The notes under the pieces are model-generated. The model worked only from the letters and a program-made list of their open reading frames with translations, did not search any database and was not told where the DNA came from. DNA of 64,000 nt from Nocardioides sp. cx-173 (GTDB taxonomy: Bacteria; Actinomycetota; Actinomycetes; Propionibacteriales; Nocardioidaceae), in assembly GCF_021117365.1 (NCBI RefSeq), contig NZ_CP088262.1:248001-312000 (forward strand), read 5' to 3'. Made by a program: the position numbers and the translations under genes. Positions 52,126 through 58,387 of the stretch are shown here, piece after piece; position 1 is the stretch's first letter; each line of letters opens with the position of its first letter.

Positions 52126-52140
52126 GCGCCCCCGCCGGGG

Positions 52141-52199
52141 TAGTCCCTCACAAATCTGCGAGTAGGAGCCCTCCTATTCGCAGATTTTGTGAGGGACTA
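52141..52199. repeat. 59-bp palindromic element, TAGTCCC/GGGACTA family, copy 3
   Basis: Nearly self-complementary throughout: TAGTCCCTCACAAATCTGCG on the left pairs with CGCAGATTTTGTGAGGGACT on the right (one bulged A), continuing into TAGGAG/CTCCTA. Lies between the convergent propeller and aminotransferase genes. The ends match copies 1 and 2; the inner sequence differs. Confidence 0.85.
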
Positions 52200-52215
52200 T
52201 CCGACCGGAGCGGCG

Positions 52216-53403
52216 TCAGGTCCAGGCGCGGCGCAGGCGCTCGAGGGCCTCTTCGATGTCGGTGTGGGGGCCGGCGAAGCTGAGGCGGATGTGGTGGTGG
52301 CCCTCGGCGGTGTCGAAGTCGACGCCGGTGGCCAGGGCGACGCCGGTCTCGGCGAGGAGCTCGCGGGTGAAGGTCATCGAGTCCTGGGTCAGGTGCCCCA
52401 CGTCGGCGTACACGTAGAACGCGCCGTCGGCCGGAGCCAGCCGGGTGATCCCGAGCTCGGGCAGGGACTTCAGGAGCAGCCGGCGGTTCTCCGCGTAGCG
52501 GCGCACATGGCCGTCGAGCTCGGCGTACGCCGCGTCGTCGAAGGCGGCCAGGCAGGCCCGCTGGGCGATGACGGGCGGGCAGATCGTGAAGTTGCCGGTC
52601 AGCACGTCGACCGCGCGTCGGAGTCGCTCGGGCACCAGCATCCAGCCGATCCGCCAGCCGGTCATGGAGAAGTACTTCGAGAAGCTGGAGAACACCACCG
52701 CCTCGCGGCTGGTCTCCCACGCCGACCGGGCGAGGTTCGCGCCGCCGTCGAGGCCGGCGTACTCGATGCCGTGGTAGATCTCGTCGGAGATCAGCTGCAC
52801 CCCGGCCTCGTCGCACCACCGGGCGATCGCGGCGAGCTCGGCCGGCAGCAGCATGGTGCCGGTCGGGTTGGCCGGGCTGGCGACGACGACGCCCGCGAGC
52901 GGGGTGCGCTCGTGGGTCTCGGCCAGCTGCGCCACCGTGGGCTGGAACCGGGTCTCCGGGCCGGTCTCCACCTCCACCACCTCGCAGCCGAGGGCGGCCA
53001 GGACGTTGCGGTAGCAGGGGTAGCCGGGGCGCGCCATCGCCACCCGGTCGCCGACCTCGAACGCCGCCAGGAACGCGAGTAGGAATCCGCCGCTCGAGCC
53101 GGTGGTGACCACGACGTCGTCGGCGGACACCTCGATGCCGTGGGTGCGCCGGTGGTGCCCCGCGATCGCCTCGCGCAGCTCGAGGATGCCGGTGGCGGGG
53201 GTGTAACCCAGCGGATCGCCGGTCCCGAGCAGGCGCACCGCCTCGTCGCGCACCGGGGCCGGCGCCCCGCTGCTCGGCTGGCCGGCGAGCAGGTTGATCA
53301 CGTCGCCGTGCGTGCGCTGGCGCTGCGCGGACGCCTCCAGCAGGTCCATCACGTGGAACGGCGGCACGTTGGCGCGCTGCGCCACCTGGAGGCGGTTGGT
53401 CAC
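52216..53403 (-). CDS. Pyridoxal-phosphate aminotransferase, class I/II
   Basis: 395 residues from GTG 53403. Fold type I aminotransferase: GQPSSGAPAPVRDEAVRLL, YTPATGILELREAIAGHH, VVTTGSSGGFLLAFLAAFEV, ASPANPTGTMLLPAELAAI, DEIYHGIEYAG and the PLP-Lys segment FSSFSKYFSMTGWRIGW. The substrate is probably an aromatic, branched or aspartate-like amino acid, not decidable. GTG 53403 is chosen because TAGCCT lies 7 bases upstream and homology starts there; a longer frame runs back into palindromic DNA and is rejected. Confidence 0.92.
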   Translation of the reverse strand: MTNRLQVAQRANVPPFHVMDLLEASAQRQRTHGDVINLLAGQPSSGAPAPVRDEAVRLLGTGDPLGYTPATGILELREAIAGHHRRTHGIEVSADDVVVTTGSSGGFLLAFLAAFEVGDRVAMARPGYPCYRNVLAALGCEVVEVETGPETRFQPTVAQLAETHERTPLAGVVVASPANPTGTMLLPAELAAIARWCDEAGVQLISDEIYHGIEYAGLDGGANLARSAWETSREAVVFSSFSKYFSMTGWRIGWMLVPERLRRAVDVLTGNFTICPPVIAQRACLAAFDDAAYAELDGHVRRYAENRRLLLKSLPELGITRLAPADGAFYVYADVGHLTQDSMTFTRELLAETGVALATGVDFDTAEGHHHIRLSFAGPHTDIEEALERLRRAWT

Positions 53404-53410
53404 GGTGGTG

Positions 53411-53416
53411 AGGCTA
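53411..53416 (-). promoter_or_regulatory. -10 box of a leaderless promoter for the aminotransferase
   Basis: TAGCCT on the minus strand, 7 bases before GTG 53403. Confidence 0.4.
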
Positions 53417-53442
53417 CGGGGTGGATTGGTGGGAGTGGGAAA

Positions 53443-53476
53443 CGCGAGTTTCACCGCTGGGGCGGTGAAACTCGCG
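53443..53476. repeat. Perfect palindrome of the TTTCACCG cluster, unit 1
   Basis: 15-base arms CGCGAGTTTCACCGC/GCGGTGAAACTCGCG around TGGG. Could end transcription of the FAD oxidoreductase gene, which ends 75 bases before it on the minus strand. Confidence 0.85.
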
Positions 53477-53503
53477 CCCGTGGCGCCGGCCGCCCTTATG
53501 TCA

Positions 53504-53553
53504 TGAAACTCGTGCTGGTGGGGTGCAACTGCATGACGCAAGCACGTGTTTCA
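53504..53553. repeat. Inverted repeat of the TTTCACCG cluster, unit 2
   Basis: Arms TGAAACTCGTGCT and AGCACGTGTTTCA (one mismatch) with a 24-base loop. Shares the GTTTCA/TGAAAC core with units 1 and 3. Confidence 0.7.
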
Positions 53554-53571
53554 CCGCGTAGCCGGTGAAAC
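53548..53571. repeat. Palindrome of the TTTCACCG cluster, unit 3, inside the 3' end of the FAD gene
   Basis: Arms GTTTCACCG/CGGTGAAAC around CGTAGC; the right arm continues as CTCGCG, the same as in unit 1. The FAD oxidoreductase stop codon (TGA at 53553-53551) lies in the left arm, so the last six codons are made of repeat sequence. Confidence 0.75.
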
Positions 53572-55026
53572 TCGCGCGGCGTGCCGGCCGGCCCGGCGGC
53601 CGAAGTAGGACCCCTCGCCCAACTGGGTGCCCGAGCAGTAGCCCTTGCCGTCCTGGGCCAGGTTGGAGGCGCACGCGCCGGCGGCGTACAGGCCGGGCAC
53701 GACCGAGCCGTCGGGGCGCTGCGCCTGGCCGTCGACGCTGACCCGGATCCCGCCGAGGGTGAAGCCGGCGTAGAGGGCGTGGCCGAGCCGGACGTCGAAG
53801 ACCGCCCAGGGGCCGACCGACTGCGGCGCGAGCCACTCGGCGGCCTTGTGGAAGTCGGGATCCTCGCCGTGGGCGGCGTGCTCGTTGTAGCGGTCGAGGG
53901 TCTCCTGCAGGGCCGCCTCGGGGACGCCCAGCCCCAGCGCCATCTCGGCGACGCTCTCGTAGCCGTCCAGCAGCGGCACGAGCGGCATCGCGGGGTACTC
54001 GACGTGCTCGCTGTCGACGATGAGGTACGCCGCCGAGCCGGGCTGCTCCATGACGAACTGCGACGTGCGCGAGTGGTAGCTGTCCTCGGCGACGAAGCGC
54101 CGGCCGTCCTGGTTGACCAGCACCCCCGTCACCAGCACCGACGGCGGGTAGAACGGAGCGGTGATGAACGGCTCGTCCATGTGCTTGAGCTCGGCGCCCA
54201 TCGACCGGCCCAGGCGGATCCCGAGGCCGTCGTCGTAGGTGGAGCCGAGCGTGAACAGCTTGGACCCGAGGGCGGGCGTGTGCTCGGCGACCATGTCGGG
54301 GTTCATGACGAACCCACCGGCCGCGAGGACCACCGCGGGCGCGGCGACGTACCCGGTCTCCTCGAACGAGCGCCAGGCGACACCGACGACCTCTCCGCTG
54401 GCCGAGGCGACGAGGTTGGTCGCGCCGGTCTCGTAGCGGACCGTGACCCCGGCCTCCTCGACCCGCTCGCGCAGCAGGTCCATCACGATCCGGGTGCCCT
54501 CCGTGTCTCCCGGCACCGGCACCTTGTGACCGCGCGGTGCGGGCCTGGCCTGCTCCCGGAACGGCCACACCTTCTCGTTGCCGGTGAACATCAGCCCCTG
54601 CGTGCCGGGCTGGATGACCGCCTTCTCCGGGTAGAAGCTGCGCTCGAACTCGAAGCCCAGCGACTCCAGCCACTCGAAGTGCGCGACCGAGTCGTCGCAG
54701 TAGGCGCGGATCTTGTCCGGCTCGGGGTCCTTCGACACGGCGAGCAGGTAGTCGTACATCGCCTCGACCGAGTCCTCCTGCCCGGTCGCGCGCTGCACCG
54801 CGGTGCCGCCGCCGAGATAGAAGTGCCCGCCCGACATGCTCGACGTGCCGCCGTGGACGGCCGCCCTCTCGAGCAGCAGTACGGAGGCGCCGGCCCGGGC
54901 CGCCTCCAGGGCCGCGCAGCCGCCGGCGATCCCGAACCCCACCACGACCACGTCGTACGCCGGCGCGTCGGCCGGCAGGTCGGCCGGCGCGAGGACGTGG
55001 GGGACCGCGGTGCCCTGGGCGCTCAT
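53551..55026 (-). CDS. FAD-dependent oxidoreductase, FAD_binding_2 (3-ketosteroid-dehydrogenase/fumarate-reductase type)
   Basis: 491 residues from ATG 55026. N-terminal dinucleotide loop VVVVGFGIAGGCAALEAARA, LLLERAAVHGGTSSMSGGHF, then VVLAAGGFVMNPDMV and a C-terminal LYAAGACASNLAQDGKGYCS with GTQLGEGSYFGRRAG. This is the flavoprotein family of fumarate reductases and 3-ketosteroid delta-1-dehydrogenases; substrate not readable. The last residues (VSPATR) are coded by a palindromic repeat, so the original C-terminus may have been replaced. TACCTT lies 6 bases before the ATG. Confidence 0.88.
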   Translation of the reverse strand: MSAQGTAVPHVLAPADLPADAPAYDVVVVGFGIAGGCAALEAARAGASVLLLERAAVHGGTSSMSGGHFYLGGGTAVQRATGQEDSVEAMYDYLLAVSKDPEPDKIRAYCDDSVAHFEWLESLGFEFERSFYPEKAVIQPGTQGLMFTGNEKVWPFREQARPAPRGHKVPVPGDTEGTRIVMDLLRERVEEAGVTVRYETGATNLVASASGEVVGVAWRSFEETGYVAAPAVVLAAGGFVMNPDMVAEHTPALGSKLFTLGSTYDDGLGIRLGRSMGAELKHMDEPFITAPFYPPSVLVTGVLVNQDGRRFVAEDSYHSRTSQFVMEQPGSAAYLIVDSEHVEYPAMPLVPLLDGYESVAEMALGLGVPEAALQETLDRYNEHAAHGEDPDFHKAAEWLAPQSVGPWAVFDVRLGHALYAGFTLGGIRVSVDGQAQRPDGSVVPGLYAAGACASNLAQDGKGYCSGTQLGEGSYFGRRAGRHAARVSPATR

Positions 55027-55032
55027 GGGGCA

Positions 55033-55038
55033 AAGGTA
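55033..55038 (-). promoter_or_regulatory. -10-like box for the FAD oxidoreductase
   Basis: TACCTT on the minus strand, 6 bases before ATG 55026; no Shine-Dalgarno. Confidence 0.35.
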
Positions 55039-55137
55039 GAACATGTTGCAGTTTCGTGCGTCACATCCCGATCGGAGCCTGCCTCCGGCTGCCGATAGAC
55101 TGCGCCCGGCGACCGATCACGAGAGACGCGAGGTGAC

Positions 55138-56634
55138 ATGTCCTTCGACGTCCACCAGCTCGACACGGTCCTCCTGGTGGGCTCGGCCGTCACCCTGCTG
55201 GCCATCCTCGCGGTGCGCGTCTCGTCGCGGGCGGGGCTCCCCAGCCTCCTGATCTACCTGCTCATGGGCGTCGCGCTGGGCGAGGAGGGCCTCGGCATCC
55301 CCTTCGAGGATGCCGAGCTCGCGCACGCCCTCGGCTTCGCGGCCCTCGTCCTGATCCTGGCCGAGGGCGGTCTCACGACCAACTGGCGCGAGATCCGTCC
55401 CGCCATGCGGCTGGGGGTCTCACTGGCGACCATCGGCGTCACCGTGTCGGTGGCCGTCGTGGCGCTCGGCGCCCACTACGTGCTGGGGCTGCCCTGGGAG
55501 ACGGCCGTGCTGCTGGGTGCCGTCACCTCGGCGACCGACGCGGCGGCGGTCTTCTCGGTGCTGCGCACGGTGCCGTTGCCACGCCGGCTGACCGGCTCGC
55601 TCGAGGCCGAGTCCGGCCTCAACGACGCCCCCACCGTCGTCCTCGTGGTGCTGGTCTCGTCCGGAGCGGCCGCCGAGGAGGGCGTCCTGCGGATGATCCT
55701 CCAGATCCTCTTCGAGCTCTCCGGCGGCGTGCTCCTGGGTCTCGCCGTGGGCTTCGGCGGCGCCTGGATGATGCGTCGCGCCGCCCTGCCGTCGACCGGG
55801 CTGTACCCGATCGCCGTCATCTGCCTGACCGTGCTGGCCTACGCCGGCGGCGCCGCCCTGCACGTCTCCGGCTTCGCCGCGGTGTACGTCGCCGCGCTGG
55901 TGCTCGGCAACTCCGAGCTCCCCCACCGTGGCGCCACCCGGTCCTTCTCCGAGGGGATCGCCTGGCTGGCCCAGATCGGGCTCTTCGTGATGCTCGGCCT
56001 GCTCCTCTCGCCGTCGCGGATCTCCCTGGAGACCGTGGGCCTCGCCATCGCGGCCGGGTTGATCCTCACCTATGTCGCCCGGCCGCTGTCGGTGCTGGCG
56101 AGCTCGGTGATGCAGCCGATGCCCTGGCGGGAGCTGGGCTTCCTCTCCTGGGCCGGGTTGCGCGGCGCGGTGCCGATCGTGTTCACGACCATCCCGCTGG
56201 CCGAGGGCGTCGCCGACGCGGAGCGGCTGTTCGACATCGTGTTCGTGATGGTCGTCATCTACACCCTGCTGACCGGTCCGACGCTGCCCCTCGTCGCTCG
56301 GATCCTGGGGGTGGCCCAGCGCTACGAGCCGCGCGACCTCGAGCTCGAGGCTGCCCCGCTGGAGCGAGTCGCGGCCGATCTGCTCCAGATCACCATCACC
56401 CCGGGGTCGCTCATGCACGGTGTCGAGGTCGGCGAGCTGCGGCTGCCGCCCGGTGCCTCGGTCTCGCTCATCATCCGCGAGGGCGAGGCCAAGGTGCCCG
56501 AGCGGCGCTCGGTCCTGCGCCACGGCGACGAGCTGCTCGTCGTGGCCCCCCGCAAGCTGCGCGAGCTGACCGAGGAGCGGCTACGGCAGGTCAGCCGTGG
56601 TGGTCGCCTCGCGCAGTGGCTCGACGACGACTGA
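55138..56634 (+). CDS. CPA1-family cation/proton antiporter with C-terminal TrkA_C-type domain (NhaP2-like)
   Basis: 498 residues. About 12 membrane helices with the antiporter marks VLILAEGGLTTNWREIRPAM, the ion-site AVTSATDAAAVFSVLRTV, ESGLNDAPTVVLVV (ND motif) and SWAGLRGAVPIVFTTIPLAE. From about residue 400 a cytoplasmic regulatory domain follows (LLQITITPGSLMHGVEVGEL, RHGDELLVVAPRKLRELTEE) as in NhaP2/CvrA, which exchange K+ (or Na+) for H+. ATG 55138 has GAGGTG just upstream. Divergent from the FAD oxidoreductase. Confidence 0.92.
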   Translation: MSFDVHQLDTVLLVGSAVTLLAILAVRVSSRAGLPSLLIYLLMGVALGEEGLGIPFEDAELAHALGFAALVLILAEGGLTTNWREIRPAMRLGVSLATIGVTVSVAVVALGAHYVLGLPWETAVLLGAVTSATDAAAVFSVLRTVPLPRRLTGSLEAESGLNDAPTVVLVVLVSSGAAAEEGVLRMILQILFELSGGVLLGLAVGFGGAWMMRRAALPSTGLYPIAVICLTVLAYAGGAALHVSGFAAVYVAALVLGNSELPHRGATRSFSEGIAWLAQIGLFVMLGLLLSPSRISLETVGLAIAAGLILTYVARPLSVLASSVMQPMPWRELGFLSWAGLRGAVPIVFTTIPLAEGVADAERLFDIVFVMVVIYTLLTGPTLPLVARILGVAQRYEPRDLELEAAPLERVAADLLQITITPGSLMHGVEVGELRLPPGASVSLIIREGEAKVPERRSVLRHGDELLVVAPRKLRELTEERLRQVSRGGRLAQWLDDD

Positions 56635-56654
56635 GGAGGCCGGGCGAGGACCGC

Positions 56655-57200
56655 TCAGTCCACGACGCCGGGGTCGTCGTCGGCCTCGGCCGGCGGGCTG
56701 CAGATCACGCTGTCCTGGTTGGACTTGGCCCATTGGCCGCCCTTGGCGAGCTCGACGAAGTCATCGCCGACGATCACGTTGACCCCGGGCAGGCTGGTGT
56801 CGCGGCGGACCACCTGGGCCCGCTTGCCCAGCCGGCTCTTGACCAGCTTGACCGCCGGGCTCTGCGGCTGGTCGGTCCAGATCTCGGCGAACCTCACGTC
56901 GGTGCCCTCGGGCGCGTTGTTGATCCCGCCCCGGCCGAAGCCGCCGTCGACCAGGAGCTGCATGGTCCGTCCGGCGAGGCCCTCGCGCGTGCCCGCGTTG
57001 GCCACACTCACCGTCACCTGGTCGGGATAGATCTTCGTGCCCGCCGGCACGTCGGTGTCGCTGCAGATCGGCACCTCGTCGGCCTCGGGGAACGGCTCGG
57101 TGACGGCGCCCCAGCCCCAGGCGACGCCGACCAGCAGCAACAGGGCGAGCGCGAGCAGGGTGAGCGCCGAGCGCAGCCGCGCGGCGGCGAAGCCGGGCAT
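56655..57200 (-). CDS. LytR C-terminal-domain protein, membrane anchored
   Basis: 181 residues. One N-terminal membrane helix (ALTLLALALLLLVGVAWGWG) then an extracytoplasmic LytR_C (PF13399) domain: VTVSVANAGTREGLAGRTMQ, LLVDGGFGRGG, VVRRDTSLPGVNVIVGDDF. The catalytic LytR-CpsA-Psr phosphotransferase domain is absent, so it is not itself a wall-polymer ligase. ATG 57200 follows the VapB-like gene by one base; the two make a unit seen widely in actinobacteria. Confidence 0.85.
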   Translation of the reverse strand: MPGFAAARLRSALTLLALALLLLVGVAWGWGAVTEPFPEADEVPICSDTDVPAGTKIYPDQVTVSVANAGTREGLAGRTMQLLVDGGFGRGGINNAPEGTDVRFAEIWTDQPQSPAVKLVKSRLGKRAQVVRRDTSLPGVNVIVGDDFVELAKGGQWAKSNQDSVICSPPAEADDDPGVVD

Positions 57201-57201
57201 C

Positions 57202-57498
57202 TCAGGCCTCCAGCCGGTGGACGCGGGCGTGCAGGACGTTGCGCTGCTGCAGGGCGGCCCGCAGCGCGCGGTGCAGCCCGTCCTCGAGGTAGTACTCCTC
57301 GCGCCACTCCACGACGTGGGCGAACAGGTCGCCGTAGAAGGTGGAGTCCTCGTCGAGCAGCGCCGCCAACTGCAGGGTGTCCTTGGTCGTGACCAGCTCG
57401 TCGAGGCGGACCTGGCGCGGAGGCACGGCCGCCCAGGCCCGGGCCGAGAGGCCGTGGTCGGGGTACGGCCTCCCGTCTCCGACTCGCTTGAAGATCAC
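57202..57498 (-). CDS. Actinobacterial conserved protein annotated in relatives as VapB-like antitoxin
   Basis: 98 residues from GTG 57498. IFKRVGDGRPYPDHGLSARA, then PPRQVRLDELVTTKDTLQLA and DSTFYGDLFAHVVEWREEYY, LEDGLHRALRAALQQRNVLH form a family conserved in actinobacteria. Databases label such proteins VapB-family antitoxins, but no ribbon-helix-helix or AbrB domain is evident to me, there is no VapC toxin beside it, and it is paired with a LytR_C gene, so the antitoxin name is doubtful. The start is fixed by a consensus-like -10 TATAGT 6 bases upstream. Confidence 0.75.
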   Translation of the reverse strand: MIFKRVGDGRPYPDHGLSARAWAAVPPRQVRLDELVTTKDTLQLAALLDEDSTFYGDLFAHVVEWREEYYLEDGLHRALRAALQQRNVLHARVHRLEA

Positions 57499-57504
57499 GC
57501 CGCG

Positions 57505-57510
57505 ACTATA
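57505..57510 (-). promoter_or_regulatory. -10 box (TATAGT) of a leaderless promoter
   Basis: Close to the TATAAT consensus, 6 bases before GTG 57498 on the minus strand; the best leaderless promoter in the window. Confidence 0.6.
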
Positions 57511-57599
57511 AACGGCCCCGCCCCACGCCCCATGTCGGCGGGCGCCACGCGACCCCGCCGTCACGCCCGGCAGGGCCGGTCAGGGCGCCCCCGTGCCGG

Positions 57600-57773
57600 C
57601 TAGGCCGTCCAGCGCACCGCGTCGTCGACCAGGTCGGCCAGGGCGTGGACGCCCCGCAGGTCCTCACGCTCTCCCATCAGCGTGGTCAGCCCGCGCGCGT
57701 GGCGCAGCTTCAAGGCGGCCCGCCGCTCCCGGGCCGCGTCGGTCTCCTGCTCGGTGACGATGTTGTCGTCCAT
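57600..57773 (-). CDS. 57-residue microprotein, VRWxA family (copy 2)
   Basis: ATG 57773 with GAGGGAG about 7 bases upstream, TAG stop. N-terminus acidic then basic (MDDNIVTEQETDAARERRAA), then LKLRHARGLTTLMGEREDLR and GVHALADLVDDAVRWTA. The last 37 residues align with the microprotein at 17327-17494, including Leu-x-Gly-Val, ADL(I/V) and the VRW-x-A end. Not a known family. Upstream of the VapB-like gene on the same strand but separated by that gene's own promoter. Confidence 0.75.
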   Translation of the reverse strand: MDDNIVTEQETDAARERRAALKLRHARGLTTLMGEREDLRGVHALADLVDDAVRWTA

Positions 57774-57894
57774 CGGGGGTCTCCCTCTGTCTCTGGGTGC
57801 TCGGTGTGAGACCAGCCTGAGCCGCGAAGATGCCCGACAGGTTGAGCGCGAGTTACAACGACGTCTCACTCCGCCGAGAAGAGGTGATCCGGCT

Positions 57895-57900
57895 TACATT
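57895..57900 (+). promoter_or_regulatory. -10 box of a leaderless promoter for the SnoaL-like gene
   Basis: TACATT, 7 bases before GTG 57908; supports that start over the in-frame ATG at 57830. Confidence 0.45.
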
Positions 57901-57907
57901 GCTGGCT

Positions 57908-58357
57908 GTGACCGACTACGACGACATCTGTCAGCTCAAGTACCGCTACCTGCGCACGCTGGACACCAAGGACTGGGACGCCTTCGAGGCGTGCTTCCAG
58001 CCCGACGCCACCGGCGACTACGACGGGCTGGTCTTCGAGGACCGGGCGGCGTTGGTCTCCTACATGCGCGAGAACCTCGGGGAGGGGCGGATCACCATGC
58101 ACCAGGTGCACCACCCCGAGATCACCGTCGACGGCGACGAGGCCGCGGCCCACTGGTACCTGGAGGACCGGGTCATCGTCGAGGCCTTCCGGTTCATGCT
58201 CGAGGGGGCGGCGTTCTACACCGACCGCTACGTCCGTACGCCGGACGGCTGGCGGGTCGCCCACACCGGCTACCGCCGTACCTTCGAGCTGAGCTACGAC
58301 CTCGCGGACCTGCCCGGGCTGAAGATCACCGGCCCCGGCGTCCACACCCACTCCTGA
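57908..58357 (+). CDS. SnoaL-like (NTF2-fold) protein
   Basis: 149 residues from GTG 57908. DDICQLKYRYLRTLDTKDWD then AFEACFQPDATGDYDG is the opening of the SnoaL_4/NTF2-like fold found in small isomerases, dehydratases and steroid-degradation proteins; the aromatic cluster and HQVHHPEITVDGDEAAAHWY follow. The conserved Tyr, Asp and His of the fold pocket are present, but the reaction cannot be named. Convergent with eccC. Confidence 0.85.
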   Translation: MTDYDDICQLKYRYLRTLDTKDWDAFEACFQPDATGDYDGLVFEDRAALVSYMRENLGEGRITMHQVHHPEITVDGDEAAAHWYLEDRVIVEAFRFMLEGAAFYTDRYVRTPDGWRVAHTGYRRTFELSYDLADLPGLKITGPGVHTHS

Positions 58358-58387
58358 GGGTGACGGGGGACTGCCCCCACGCCGAGC

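Noticed and set aside
53404-53541. 46-codon N-terminal extension of the aminotransferase
   Set aside because: It is coded by the palindromic cluster, has no homology, and a -10 box and GTG at 53403 mark the true start.
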